Shown here piece after piece: positions 33,191 through 46,353 of a DNA stretch of 64,000 nucleotides. The notes below the pieces were generated by a model, which was given only the letters and a program-made list of their open reading frames with translations, made no database searches and was not told the DNA's origin. Source of the stretch: Paulownia fortunei (Eukaryota > Streptophyta > Magnoliopsida > Lamiales > Paulowniaceae); contig CM033114.1 of NCBI GenBank assembly GCA_019321725.1, forward strand, positions 13,496,278-13,560,277, written 5' to 3'. Made by a program: the position numbers and the translations under genes. The number at the start of each line of letters is the position of its first letter. Positions within the stretch are counted from its first letter, which is position 1.

Positions 33191-33640
33191 GTGAATTAGA
33201 ACTCCTTAATTCATTTAAGCAAGTCGATACTTGCATTTTCTCTTTCCATGCTCCCTTTTACCGCAATGGTAGCATAAACCTATCTTGTTCGGATTAATCC
33301 TCTAGCTTGGCCTATTAATTTTTTGTTTCAATTGAGAACTCTTTCTCAATCCATCTCTTAGACCCTAAGTCTTGGAGTAGGTGAAATGAATAAACAATAT
33401 TGGTCTTTGAAAACCAAAGTCTCCTATAACTCCTTATAGGATGTCCTACAACTCTTTGTAGAATTTGCAGTGGGAGGTACTTTGCACATCTTTTGTGAAA
33501 ATTGTTTCCAAACTATTTGTAGAAACTCTTTTTTATACATTTTAAAACTCTTAAAATTTTAAAAACAATTCTTTAGCTTGAAGAGCAATCCTGAAAGATT
33601 TGGAGCTTAGTATTATTTAGTGTCATCGAGAATAAATCAA
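33191..33640 (-). pseudogene. copia Gag C-terminal remnant with zinc knuckle
   Basis: CYHCGKREHGKRKCKYRLA on the reverse strand at about 33230-33290 keeps C-x2-C-x4-H-x4-C. Upstream gag toward 33640 is lysine-rich and broken. Confidence 0.65.
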
Positions 33641-33925
33641 GTGGATATAGTAGTAATAACTATTCTCCTAAGTGAGACAGAAAATCAATCATCTATTCGG
33701 AAATATATTCATTTATAACAAGGTCTTTAATTATAAATGTCTCCCACTATTTTTTTTAAAATTTCATTACCCCTAATGGTAATTCGGAAAATCATATTTC
33801 CTAGTAGGCTTAAAGTCCAATTAGTATATAATATACTCTAATTTTATGAGCACATATAATACGCTAAAAGGTAGTTAACTCTTTAATGATAATATCTTTA
33901 TACAACCCCCAAGATGTTTTACCTC
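33641..33925 (-). other. leader of outer copia, gag-proximal part
   Basis: The reverse complement matches 4548-4760, for example AATAGTGGGAGACATTTA and CTCATAAAATT-GAG. It ends in the duplication ACCTC (33921-33925), where the solo LTR enters. Confidence 0.75.
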
Positions 33926-33958
33926 ACTTGGATTCGTGTAATCCCTGGGTATGCACAG

Positions 33959-36900
33959 TGTAACACCCCCACTACTACATATAGATATTGATATAACAAC
34001 AATTTTGATAATGTAGCACATGTGTGTACATGTGTAAATATATTTTTTTTTTGTCAACGATAGCAATTTAAAAAAATAGTAAAAGTGTTTTCTTATATAT
34101 AACCCTGTATATGGAAAAATCACTATTTATATAAAAAACACAATACTCATCACAGTCATGCTATTCTCAAACTTATTTACTATTAAATTTTAAGAGTTAT
34201 GTAGGATACGACATCCCAAAGTTATAATACGATAGACTCAAAAATCAAGATAATAGCTTATATTTTCAGAAGTAGTAAGGACATTTTGCATCTTGTAACC
34301 AATTATATATAGACAATAATTTACACAATAATAATGATTGTAAAAATTAGAATATACCTACAACACAACCCAGCAGGTCGTCATCTATGTACAGTGATCC
34401 TCAGAAGCCTGTAGCAGCTTCAACAACCAGCCCAATAAAGCCTCAGAGTCTCAGGCATCACCATGCTTACCTACAATGCATGAACTATGTCAGCTAATGC
34501 TCAATAAGTGAAAATCATACATGCTGAAGGGATAATCTAATATATATGCAATGCATCTCTATGAAATCATGCCAGGAATGAAGTAGACCAAAATAGTTCA
34601 TTCAAAATTATTTTCCACCACTGGGACCATGCCTTACCTACTATGCACCGGGTAGAGCTATGGATAATATCGATAATCACATGGCCATAAACAAATTGAC
34701 ACAGTCCAGGGGCCATCTCCTGGGATCACCAGAGGTCCACCCTCTGTCTTCCCCTGTGATCCTCCAGAAGTCTTCCTACCAACGGCATCAATAAGGGTAC
34801 AATCAAGTGGTCTGTCCTCACATGACCACCAGAGGCACACCCCTTATCAACCCCTATGATCCTCCGAGAAGTAACACTCACGGCGCCCCAAACTATCACA
34901 TAAGCACGCCTCACATACCTCGGTACACTAGTAGTGGCCAACCAAAATATTTATTTCTGTAAATCATGTCTCAAATCATATCATGCATGCAAAAACCTCA
35001 ACTATACTCATATGTCATGCATGCACATGTAAATACTTATAAATAGTATATTCAAAATGAAATGCAAGTCATCTTGCTCTCAACATATTTCAAGAATCAT
35101 AAAACTCTTAAGGTACATACTATACTTGTCATCCAATCAATTTAAATATCATCAACACGTTAGGTATAAATGCTTCAAGACATACTATGTTCATGTATTC
35201 TAGTTGCAAATGGATTTTCACTTACCTTTGATCGGTTGTGTGTTACTTCTAGGTTTTCTTAAGTATTACTGCCCAACCCTAGATGTGAAATAATCTGTAA
35301 AAATACAAGATATCAATTATCATCCTCAATTAACATGTTTATTATACCTAATGTAGTATAAAGCTCTTGAATCTCAATTTAACTAAACAACCTTACCACT
35401 TAGAAACTATAACCGAATACAACCTTCTACGAACCTTTGTTCCACATCTTAAATGTATACTACCCTCACTTAATTGATGTATTATAACTCTTGTAACATC
35501 TCCCTAAATGTTATGGATCAAATGTACCACATCTATGCTAGAACATGTTAATGAACTAAATAGGACAGATTCACAACTTCACATTTTCTTACTGCCACAT
35601 TAATTTGCATGATGATTTTAACACCATTAAACATATTCATTCACTCCCCAATTTCTATCACACCTAGCTAACATAAAAAAAATGTAACATGTCATAGAAT
35701 GGCTAAAATGCATGGATATAGCTTCCCAAGTTCAGCTCCCTTCACAGCATACTAAAATAGATCTTTCCTACCATGACAGTTTTGCGCACTTCATGACATT
35801 AATGGTTTTCCCACCCTTAAGTATATTCAATCACTCCAGAATTTTCACCACACTTAGATAACATATACAAAGAGACAAACAGGCTATATTCTTGCCAAAA
35901 CTAATGGATTTAATTCTGCAAAACCAGTCCCCTTCATATAGGACAGAATCTGAAATTTGATGGAGACAGTTTTGAGCATCTCTTTAATTGTCATGCCATA
36001 TTTTAATTCCCAAACTATCCAAACATAAATACATAATCTAAACTCATATATAAACATGTTCATGATGATAAATATAGAATTTACCCAAGATTTCGTGCAG
36101 ATTTTAAGCTCAATAAACTAGAAATCAACATATACACAGATTCTGCCCCTTAGTGGTTCTACTATGTGTTTGCAACCACAAATCATTCTTTTATGCATAA
36201 TAACCCTATGAATAACCTCTAATATCATCAAGAACAAGATAAGAATCTTAAGAAATCACAAAAACCTCAAATAGTATAAAATTTGATGTCAAAACTGTAT
36301 ATGAACCTCACTTATGTCAGTTTCAACTTCTACTTGTGATTACTACTTCTTTTTGCTTCCTTTACCCTTTTCTATCACTTGAAATCAATTAGGACCAGCT
36401 TAGAGAGATTTTTACATGATTTTGGACCCTAAAATGACTGAAAATGGTTGAGGGTCGTGGGTAAATGGCTAAGAGTGAAAGAAAGCTTGAGGTGGCACTT
36501 GTGGTGATTGCTTAAGCTTGGTAGCAAGCTTGAGGTGGTAAGTTATGGTATAAATCTGACATTTCACCCATCTTTCAAGCCTAGATCAGATGTGTCTTAC
36601 TATACATTAATTTTATTGTATCTTATTTTAATTACCACAAGATACCATAGATAATTCATAAGCTAATTTCCTAGCCGTTCATTTAATTTCTTAACCGATT
36701 GTCACCCGATTCTTAAATAATTGTCCATATTAAAAATTATATAATCTTATACATAAATGAATATTATAATATCACATTTGAATCATATTATCTTATTTCC
36801 AATGTCCTAAATATACAATTTACCGTTATATATTTTTGAAATACCTGGATGAAATCAAATCAAATTGTATAAGCTTACTACTAACAACTTTAACACTTCC

Positions 36901-37153
36901 AAAATTATAATCTATATATCCATCGATACCCAATATTGATCAACTTAATTTTCTTTTTATTTTAATTTAATGTTGATTACTTATATTATGATGATCGACA
37001 ACTAACACCATATGAGATTTTCTAGAAATTTAATGATCAAATGTGATTATAAGGTAAAACGGATCATGTCATGTAGTTTCAATGCAAGCACTTATGAATA
37101 ACATGTAATGTATGAATCATATTGGCCAAGTAGTGTGAGGCTCGTTTATTACA
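33959..37153 (-). repeat. 3' LTR of gypsy element (3195 bp)
   Basis: Direct repeat of 40023-43222 over its full length, with many substitutions but few indels. Open frames inside it (33875-34123, 34658-34941) are not conserved with the partner LTR and are not genes. Confidence 0.9.
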
Positions 37154-37164
37154 TCCTCCCCTCC
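37154..37164 (-). other. polypurine tract of gypsy element
   Basis: On the reverse strand GGAGGGGAGGA directly precedes the LTR start TGTAATAAACG. Upstream the strand reads TTGGGGACAAAATTTTTATA, the usual ending of chromovirus pol genes. Confidence 0.8.
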
Positions 37165-37369
37165 TTATAAAAATTTTGTCCCCAAAATTTAACTTACGAA
37201 AAGATTTTAGATATTTATTTATCATTTTATGCTTCATTTCCCAAGTTGCTTATTATGTTGAATGACTTCTCCTCAGTACTTTAACTAATGAGATATTCTC
37301 ATTTTGAAGCTGCTTTACATCCCTTACTAAGATCTCTATAGGTCTTTCTTCATATCTTCGACCTCAGTT

Positions 37370-38115
37370 TAGTTCCATTGCTTCCTTTTCAGTAGATGAC
37401 ATAGATTCATGATATACTTTCCTAAAATGAACACATAAAACACATTGTGAACTGCAGACATTGATGCAAAAAGGTCGAGTTTATAGGCAATATCCCCAAT
37501 TCTCTCAATAATGCAAACCAAACCATTGTACCTAGGATCAAGTTTGTATGTAACATCCCCAATTTTTTTTATTTTTTTTTCTGCCCAAGCCGTATAATCC
37601 CTTTTATTGGAGACACCTTCAAAAATTTGATCCACTATCATACATTGCAACGATATTCCTCTTTAATCTGCATAACTCTATGATCACCTCTAACTAGTTT
37701 CCATATATTGGCAATTTGTTCGACAACTTCTATTATTTCCCAAATCATATTTAGCCTAAAAGAACACCAAATTCATTTCAATAAAATGATGACCTATATT
37801 TTCTTTCATATAATGCCTCATAGAAAGCTATCCCAAGTAGCCTTATAACTGTAGTTATAAGAAATTCCACCCAAGGAAAAAAAATTCTCAATTGACATCA
37901 ACAATCTAATATACAATCTCTAAGCATATCTTGCAATGTCTATTTTGTTTGTCGTAGATGCCCATTGATGTATGGATGTTCACAATACTAAAATATAATT
38001 TTGTTCCCAATACCTGATGTAAGATCTTCTAGGAAGTGGACAAAGACCTTAAATCTACATCAGAACTAATAGACACTAATAAACCATAAAGTCTAATCGC
38101 TTCCTAGACATTTAT
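37370..38115 (-). pseudogene. gypsy integrase and C-terminal region remnant
   Basis: From 38115 downward: IRLYGLLVSISSDVDLRSLS (family IVRLHGVPVSIISDRDPRF), LHQVLGTKLYFSIVNIHTSM, then a damaged stretch. The C-terminal part is an open segment of 93 codons (37369-37650) with VDQIFEGVSNKRDYTAWAEK, LDPRYNGLVCIIERIGDIAY and MSAVHNVFYVFILGKYIMN, matching the KLAPRYIGPFEI-ERVG-AY and SVHPVFHVSMLRKY motifs near the end of chromovirus pol. The catalytic aspartate context ISDRDP has become ISSDVD. Confidence 0.8.
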
Positions 38116-39158
38116 CCTTTCATAGATTTCCATGAAATACCTAAGGTAAATTGAGAAAGAATGACCATATTCAGTTAACCTATGAACAATAATTCAATTC
38201 CATTATCATATACAAAATTCATGAATGTTTTTCCATTTCCACCAGAAAATAAAATCAAAACTAAATCATTCCAACATATATACTTTTACATTTATCCCTT
38301 TTTTGTGGCAAACCAAATATTAACAATATATCCCATAATAGCTCATCCAGTATCCGATATCTGTACATTTCTTGAGATCACAAACATCATTCATACCACT
38401 AAATAAAATAAATAAGAAGGTACATGATCATCACCTAAAACTTGGTCTTACAATTTCGTATCCCTCATTTTCACATCTATTTCTTATTAAGTGATTATAA
38501 TCACTTATCACAAAAATCTATTTAAGTGTCTTTTCTGCCTTTCATCTTAATGTTGACCTTTCATCGTCCTTATTTTGAGCATTTGAAATTGGATCAATGA
38601 AATTAAGTCTTAACAAAATATTAATAAATAGATAATTCACCATTTACTCTAATTCATCCTCTATACAACCCTCAATTCCCATAATAGTTTATGATGTAAA
38701 ATTTGTATGAATATTAGTCTATTGAGATATTTCATTCTAATGACATTTGTAGTTAGATGGATCATACAATATATTCACTTACTAATAATATACATCATTT
38801 CTTCAAGTTCAACTCCTTTTGAGTATATAGACATTTCAAGTACTTCCGTTTTGTAATGTCACATGTAGTATTACATAAATAATCTATTTAACTCAAAGAG
38901 TGTCGAGTAACTTTTTTTTATATTGCATCAAACATATACCAAAACACAATGAGATACACTACTATACATAATAAATAACTTATATCTAAAGTTGGACCTT
39001 AGTGCCTTGCCCAATACTATAACAATATCACTAAAGGTTCATCGAATTCCAATAGGTGTATATGATAAACTAAAAGAGAGATTGGATTTGTTTTTACAAC
39101 TATATCCCGAATAAAATCAGTTGGTTAGTCAATTGCATGCCCAAAAACTTCTTTTCAA

Positions 39159-39440
39159 CATGTATCAAGAGATCTGAGATCACACAAATGGATTTTTAGT
39201 AAACTTGGTCATTTCTAAAAATTCTAACACAATCCAAAGATCGATAAAACTTTTTCTTACAACTTTATTTCACGGTAACTGTATCACATTATCATTTGAC
39301 ATGTATCAAGAGATCTGAGATCACACAAATGGATTTTTAATAAACTTGGTCATTTCTAAAAATTCTAACACAATCCAAAGATCGATAAAACTTTTTCTTA
39401 CAACTTTATTTCATGGTAACTGTATCAAATTATCATTTGA
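39159..39440 (+). repeat. tandem duplication, 141-bp unit
   Basis: CATGTATCAAGAGATCTGAG starts at 39159 and at 39300. The two units are almost identical, with differences such as TAGTAAAC/TAATAAAC and CACGG/CATGG. It is more similar than the LTRs of the host element, so it is younger. Confidence 0.9.
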
Positions 39441-39694
39441 CAATCTTCTTTATTTTCTACAAATAGTAAACATTTTCCTGCTATGGCCTCCATAAAATTT
39501 CTAAATTTTCTTCACTTACAATTTAAAAATCTTAATAATCCTAAAATAATCCATAATGCATAATTCTCAATAAATCAATCAACACAAAGGTTTATATCAT
39601 AATCCTAGCCAATATAACAAAATTAATCTAGAGCTCTTAAAATCTAATTAGTTGATCTTGAACCTCCAGAAGGAATTAAAATATTATAATTGAC

Positions 39695-39697
<3 letters not shown>

Positions 39698-39741
<44 letters not shown>
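39698..39741 (+). repeat. (TA)n microsatellite
   Basis: About 22 uninterrupted TA units. Confidence 0.95.
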
Positions 39742-39743
<2 letters not shown>

Positions 39744-40006
39744 AGTACCCTATCCAGTCTTATTACATACGTAGTGGATAATAGAGAATATGTAGCTCTA
39801 AAGATAGAATACCAACCATAATTTTTGTACCTGTTACTATTGATGAGTCTGCCTCAACATTATTTTATACAAAATCTTAAAACACATGGCCAATATTACT
39901 CATGAAATACAAAATAAATTATACAACAAATAAAAATTACTGGCATGGTTGTGCTCCACCAGTTTCAGAGATCATGCACATGGACAGTCTACAGAACCTC
40001 AAACCA

Positions 40007-40019
40007 GGCTCTGATACCA
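40007..40019 (-). promoter_or_regulatory. primer-binding site, tRNA-iMet type
   Basis: The reverse complement is TGGTATCAGAGCC, a perfect plant initiator-Met primer site, three bases inside the 5' LTR end at 40023. Confidence 0.9.
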
Positions 40020-40022
40020 CTC

Positions 40023-43000
40023 TGTAACACCCCCACCACTACATATATATATTGATATTAACAATAATTTTGACAAGGTAGCACATGTGTGTACATGTGT
40101 ATATATATAATATTTTTTGTCAACTGTAGCACTTTGAAAAAATAATAAAAGTATTTTCTTACATATAACCCTGTATGTAGAAAAATCACCGTTTATATAA
40201 AAAACACAACACCCATCGCAGTCACGTTATTCTCAAACTTATTTACTATAAAATTTTAAGAGTTATATAGGACACGACATCCCAAAGTTATAATACGATA
40301 TACTCAAAAATCAAGACAATAGTCTATACTTTCAGAAGAAGTAAGCACATTTTGTATCTTGTAACCCTTTATATATAAACAACAATTTACACAATAATAA
40401 TGATTGTAAAAATTAGAATATGCCCACAACACAACCCAGCAAGTCATCGTCCATGTACAGTGATCCTCAGAATCCTGTAGGAGCTTCAACAACCAGCCCA
40501 ATAAAGCCTCAGAGTCTCAGGTATCACCATGCTTACCTACAACGCACGAACTACTTGAGCTAACACTCAGTAAGTAAAAATCATGCATGCTGAAGGGATA
40601 ATCTAACATATTTGTGATGCATCTCTATGAAATCATGTCAAGAATGCAAGCTCCTAGACCAAATAGTTCATTCAAAATCATTTTCCACCACTGGGCCCTT
40701 GGTCTACCAACTATGCACTGGATAGAGCTCTGAACAATATCAACATTCACATGGCCATAAAAAATTTGACATAGTCCTTGGGCTATCTCCTGGGATCACT
40801 AGAGGTCCACCCCCTGTCTTCCCCTATGATCCTTCAGAAGTCTTCCTACCAGCGCCGTCAATAAGGGCATAGTCAAGTGGTCCACCCACTAGTGACCACC
40901 AGAGGCACACCCCCTATCAACCCTTATGATCCTCAGAGAAGTAACACTTGCGGTGCCCCAAAATATCACATAAGCACGCATCGCATGCCTCGGTACACTA
41001 GTAGTGGTCAACCAAAATATTTTATTTCTATAAATCATGTCTCAAATCATATCGTGCATGCAAGAACCTCAACTATACTCATATGTCGTGCATGCATATG
41101 TAAATGTTCATAAACGGTATGTTCAATATGAAATGCAAGTCATCTTGCTCTCAATATGTTTCAAGAATCATAAAACTCTTAAGGTACATACTATAGTTGT
41201 CATCCAATCAATTTAAATATCGTCAACACATTAGGTATAAATGCTTCAAGACATACTATGTTCATGTATTGTGGTTGCAAATAGATTTTCACTTACCTTT
41301 GATCGGTTGTGTGTTACTTCTACATTTTTTAAGTATTACTCCCCAACCCTAGATGTTAAATAATCTGTAAAAATACAAGATATCAATCACCATCCTCAAT
41401 TAACAAGTTTATTATATCTAATGTAGTATAAAGATCTTGAACTCAATTTAACTAAACAAACTTACCACTTAGAAAATATAACCAAATACAACCTTCTACG
41501 AACCTTTGTTCCACATCTTAAATATATACTAACTCACTTAATTGATGTATTATAACTCTTATAACATCTCCCTAAATGTTAGGGATCAAATGCACCACAT
41601 CTATGATGGAACATGTTAATGAACTAAATCCAACAGATTCACAACTTCACATTTTCTTGCTGCCACATTAATTTGCATGATGATATTGACACCCTTAGAC
41701 ATATTCATTCACTCCTTAATTTTTATCACACCTAGATAACATAAAAAAAATTAATCATGTCATAGAATGGATAAAACACACCGATATAGCTTCCCAAGTT
41801 CGGTTCCCTTCACAGCGTATAGAAACAGATTTTTCCTACCATGACAGTTTTGCGCATTTCATGACATTAATCATTTGGGCACCCTTAAGTATATTCAATC
41901 ACTCCCGAATTTTTACCAGACTTAGATAACATATACAAAGAGACAACCAGATCATATTATTTCCAAAACTAATGGATTTAATTCTGTAAAACCAGTCCCC
42001 TTCATATAGGACAGAATCTGAAATTCAATAGAGACAGTTGTGATCATCTCTTTAATTGTCATGCCATATTTTAATTCCCAAGCTATCCAAACCTAAATAC
42101 ATAATCTTAACTCCTATATAAACATGTTCATGATGATAAATATAAAATTCACCCAAGGTTTCTTTCAGATTTTAAGCTCAATAAACTAGAAATCAACATA
42201 TACACAAATTCTGCCCGTCAGTGGTTCTACTATGTGTTTACAACCACAAATCATTATTTTATCCATAATGACCCTATGAATAACCTCTAACATCATCATG
42301 AACAAGATAAGAATCTTAAGAAATTACAAAACCCTCAAATAATATAAAAATTGATGTCAAAACTATATATGAAACTCACATATGCCAGGTTCAGCTTCTA
42401 CTTGTGATTACTATTTCCTTTTGCTTCATTTGCCCTTTTCTATCACTTGGAATCAATTAGGACCAACTTTGAGAGATTTTTACATGATTTTGAACCCTGA
42501 AAATGACTCAAAATGGTTGAGGTTCGTGGGTAAATGGCTAAGAGTGAAAGAAAGGTTGAGGTGGCACTTGAGGTGCTTGCTTAAGCTTGGTAGCAAGCTT
42601 GAGGTGGTAAGTTGTGGTATAAATATGACCTTTCACCCATCTTTCAAGCCTAGATCAGATGTGTCTTACTATACATTAATTTATTGCATCCTATTTTAAT
42701 TACCACAAGATACCATAGATAATTCATAAGCTAATTTTCTAGCCGTTCATTTAATTTCTTACCCGATTGTCACCCAATTCTTAAATAATTGTTCATATTA
42801 AAAATTATATAATCTTATACATAAATGAATATTGTAATATCACCTTTGAATCATATTATCTTATGTTCAATGTCTCAAATATACAATTTACCTATATATA
42901 CTTTTGAAATACCTGAATGAAATCGAATCAAACCGTATAAACTTACTAGTAACAACTTTAACACTTCCAAAATTATAACCTATATATCCCATCGATACCC

Positions 43001-43222
43001 AATATTGATCAACCTCATTTTTTTCTTATTTCAATTTAATGTTGATTACTTATATTATGATGATTGACACCTAACACCATATGAGATTTTCTATAATTTT
43101 AATGATCAAATGTGATTATAAGGTAAAACGGATCATGCCATGTAGTTTCAATGCAAGCACTTATGAATAACATGTAATGCATGAATCATATTGGCCGAGT
43201 AGTGTGAGGCTCATTTATTACA
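40023..43222 (-). repeat. 5' LTR of gypsy element (3200 bp)
   Basis: Partner of 33959-37153 and the same length within 5 bp. It begins TGTAATAAATGAGCC at 43222 and ends GTGGGGGTGTTACA at 40023 on the reverse strand. The open frame 42382-42699 is not maintained in the partner. Confidence 0.9.
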
Positions 43223-43227
43223 CGCAA

Positions 43228-45266
43228 TGGAAAATAAAATTTTTTTATAATAAACATGTCATAACAATTACAGCAATACCCCATATCTGATGCAATTTTA
43301 ATGATCTCGCAATTTCCATTGATTGTAAAAGTAGAATAAAAGTTCTATTTATTCCTTTAAGCACTTCGATTGTAGTAGGGTCTGAATTTTGGTTCACAGG
43401 GATACAAGCGTCTCCTCTCTAAAGTAGTCCACACATTGAGTAGGAACACGGAATCCGAACTCCACTAACAATATGGATTCTTTTACTAACCTAGTTTATG
43501 GAGTGAATATAATACATATTAATTCTTATATTATCTTATAATGTAAAATTAATACTTAGACAAAAGATGAAATTTTTAGTTGAAATTTTTTCTCTTTTTC
43601 TCTATGATGGCCGAAAATCTAGAGTAAAAAATTAATAGGAGTGGTCAAAATACCTAGAGTCCCACTCTTGGTATTTTTGGCTTTCTCTTTAATTGGTTGG
43701 AAGGTTTTTGGTTGATTCCAAATCTCCCACAAATTTCCAATTCTATCTCTTTTATCTTCCAAAAATACTTAGAGACTTCCAAGAATATCAGACTCTTGGG
43801 TTTCCATCTTTTTCAAACAACCCTCGTAGGCCTCATTGAATTGGACTTAGACATTAAAATAAATTCCATAATTAATCCAATTAGTTATCTAAATCCAAAA
43901 TAATTTAATTAATTCTATTTAGCTCACCTAATCAAATTAGGCTTAATTAAATAATCTAATTATTTAATTAAGTAAATTAATTTATAATTAAATTAATTTA
44001 TAATCTACACAATTAATTGATCCAATCAAATAATTATTTCGCTCCAGTTGGGCTTCCTAATCTGATTTGGTCTAACTAAATAATCTAATTATTTAATTAA
44101 TAAATAATTCAACTCCTTGAATTAATTTAAGCCCTATTTATTTCTTATTAATTAATTGGATCCAACTCTTTGGATCAATTTCTAAATTAGAAATGTTACA
44201 TCTCAAATTGTGTGTGACCCTTTAGATTCACAACTAAACTAGTAGTGGGTTTACAATATTTATAATTTATGAATAATAATTATTCCGATTAATTAATCAA
44301 TTAATTAATTCGTTGGAAATTAAATCCTTAATTTCAAGAACCTCACAAGTTATGTTAAACACCTAACAAGTGTATCATGACTTCTAAGTCTTAGGTGAAT
44401 TAGGGAGTGAACCTATTTCAATTAGAAGTGTCATACACGTAAGGTCATTCCATCATCAATCTCCCTATTGAGTATAGGACATGGATTAATAGTCGAAACT
44501 CTAATTGCTCAATAACTATGATTCCATTTCAAGTTTCAATTACTCATGACGAATAGTTAAAAAATCCTCGTCTAACATTTATCCCACCTTGGCCAAGAAC
44601 TTATGAGTTATGAACTATAAAAACATAGGAGATTCACTTGTTCTGTCAGACAAGTGATGGATCCTTTGTTGGCCACTCAGTAATCTCTATACATATCAAT
44701 GCAACATCCAACGTACCCATTTGTGATTATTAGGCAATCAGAATATACATCAAAATAGAACATGGCATGCACAAGGCTACCATGGTACCTTAAGTCCAAT
44801 GACTAATTGTGTACTATTGTAACATAAAAATTCTTATTTTGACAAACAACGTTTCTAATTAAGAATTTTCAATGGGCTATTTCAGTGTACTTGTTCTTTA
44901 ACAAATACCTGCATACATGCACTAACATTACTACGTCGATATTCATGGAGCGAGACATCCTCTTCATGTGAGCATGCATCATATGTGCGAGTCTATGAGT
45001 TTATTCGATGTCTCATCTCAAGAAGCCCTTGACTCGAAATAAATTTAAGACCAAAGCCATTGAGACATATTCCATGTCACCATCAAACGTGTGACCATAC
45101 CCCGTAGCTAAGTTTGGTCTAGAGACTTTATCTAATTACTGTATGTTGTATGCGATTATGAATAAAGAAATTTGCCTAATTTATTAAAATGATTTGAAAA
45201 AGATTATTTTTACAAATACAAGAGTAGACTCCCAATCTAGTTGGCATGTCGGGCACTACTCTAACA
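43228..45266 (-). repeat. main part of copia solo LTR
   Basis: Aligns with the copia LTRs at 28468 and 10247, including AACTAAACTAGTAGTGGG-like sequence and dense AATTAATTAA runs (about 43900-44170). Its missing last 33 bp lie at 33926-33958. Confidence 0.85.
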
Positions 45267-46338
45267 GCCTCTTCTCATATGTCCCAATTTTATGAGTTCA
45301 TTTGGTACTAAGTGTCAAGCAACACCCATCAAACATCCATGTAGATGGAGAATCAAAACATTTCATGACTCATGGACAACGCAATGACGAGTCCATCACA
45401 CGGGCATCACTATGCTTGGTAGAGATTACAGTTTTCCAACACAAGACCACCCACGACTCATGGCTGATGATTGAGTATGATAGCATCGTCATGTCTCTAC
45501 CTTTGATGGTAGGCGTGAATCGATAGGTCCTCCTCAACTTATCCATATTTGCGTAAAATCAAATTTTAAAATTCTTTACTAAATTTCAAAATTGAGTGGG
45601 TTTTTATTTTATCCAAAACCTCATCAATTTTTTGTTCGGTTATTTAATGCATGTCAATTAATTTGATAGCAAGCATATCACATGAAAGCATTACATAAAT
45701 CCTAGCATGCATCTAAAACATACAATAAACTAGGGATGATCATATGCAGTCCCTATGCGACCTATTTGAGCCAAAAATAGGTCTAGGTCAATCTAAGGGT
45801 ATAAAATGGTATAGAAAGTTTGTCTATTACAAAATGTTGTATCCCATACATACTTGGGATAATTAAGACTTTTAAAGAAAAATATTTTTTTATACAATTA
45901 AAATTAACATTTAAATAAAATTAAAAATTGTATTTCATAAATAATACATGTGCACATGGCACTATCTGGGCGTGCGCCCGCAAACTAGGTGCGTGCAGGT
46001 TTGCTTACAGGCGGGCAACAACTTGCCCGCTTTTTGCTCACTTTGTTGTTATTCCTTGGTAGCTTGCTGGGCACCAGCCTGGAGAGGCGCTCACTGGCGT
46101 GCAATCCATATAGGCAGAGCTCTCACATTCCACTCAAGCCAATGCTCAACCCATTCACTCGGTGTCTAGCTCGTAACTAACAGCTTATGCACTTGGTGGT
46201 AGTGTTTTCTATGCACAATTTTATCATAAAAATATTTACCAAATACCCAATCTAAGAAATCAAGCAATATTATAATCCTTTTATATTTAACAATTAAACA
46301 CAAAATAAATACACTTAACAAAAGTCGACGCGAAACTG
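45267..46338 (-). other. leader of outer copia, primer-proximal part
   Basis: The reverse complement matches 3370-4540, with GGCCATGAG-like phrases at about 45360-45470. A GC-rich block at about 45950-46190 takes the place of the GC-rich blocks at 3530 and 9850, but with different sequence. Open frames at 45302-45526 and 45948-46180 are in noncoding leader. Confidence 0.75.
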
Positions 46339-46339
46339 T

Positions 46340-46352
46340 GGTTCTAATACCA
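46340..46352 (-). promoter_or_regulatory. primer-binding site of outer copia
   Basis: The reverse complement TGGTATTAGAACC differs from TGGTATCAGAGCC at two bases and lies one base from the LTR end. Confidence 0.8.
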
Positions 46353-46353
46353 T

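Larger units (their letters stand above)
38116..40006 (-). other. decayed internal region of gypsy element
   Basis: RT, RNase H, protease and gag would be expected here, but I recovered none with certainty. It holds a 141-bp tandem duplication and a TA microsatellite, listed separately. The length is far too short for a full gag-pol, so large deletions occurred. Confidence 0.5.
33959..43222 (-). mobile_element. gypsy chromovirus-like element with 3.2-kb LTRs
   Basis: Reverse-strand element of 9264 bp: 5' LTR 40023-43222, iMet-type primer site 40007-40019, 2.85-kb decayed internal region, polypurine tract 37154-37164, 3' LTR 33959-37153. LTRs begin TGTAATAAA and end GGGTGTTACA in element sense. 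Flanking duplications are CACAG (33954-33958) and CGCAA (43223-43227). The uninterrupted LTR copy at 28468 reads CGCAG at this place. Integrase and the segment just before the LTR resemble the Tekay/Del chromovirus group. Confidence 0.85.
33926..45266 (-). mobile_element. copia solo LTR inside the outer copia leader, split by gypsy
   Basis: The LTR's ending lies at 33926-33958 (TTGGATTCGTGTAATC against TTGGATTCGCTATAATC at 10250) and the remainder at 43228-45266, where it starts TGTTAGAGTAGTGCCCGACA on the reverse strand. It is flanked by ACCTC (33921-33925) and GCCTC (45267-45271), and the leader reads through across these two ends, as the uninterrupted copy GGTGAGGCAAAAC near 4540 shows. 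There is one LTR only, so it arose by LTR-LTR recombination. Confidence 0.8.

Noticed and set aside
34658..34941. Two overlapping reverse open frames in the gypsy 3' LTR
   Set aside because: The aligned place in the 5' LTR (about 40720-41000) does not keep either frame.
42382..42699. Forward open frame of 105 codons in the gypsy 5' LTR
   Set aside because: Not kept in the partner LTR (about 36320-36630), and antisense to the element.
45948..46180. Cys/Leu-rich forward open frames
   Set aside because: They sit in the GC-rich island of the copia leader, which is not conserved between copies.
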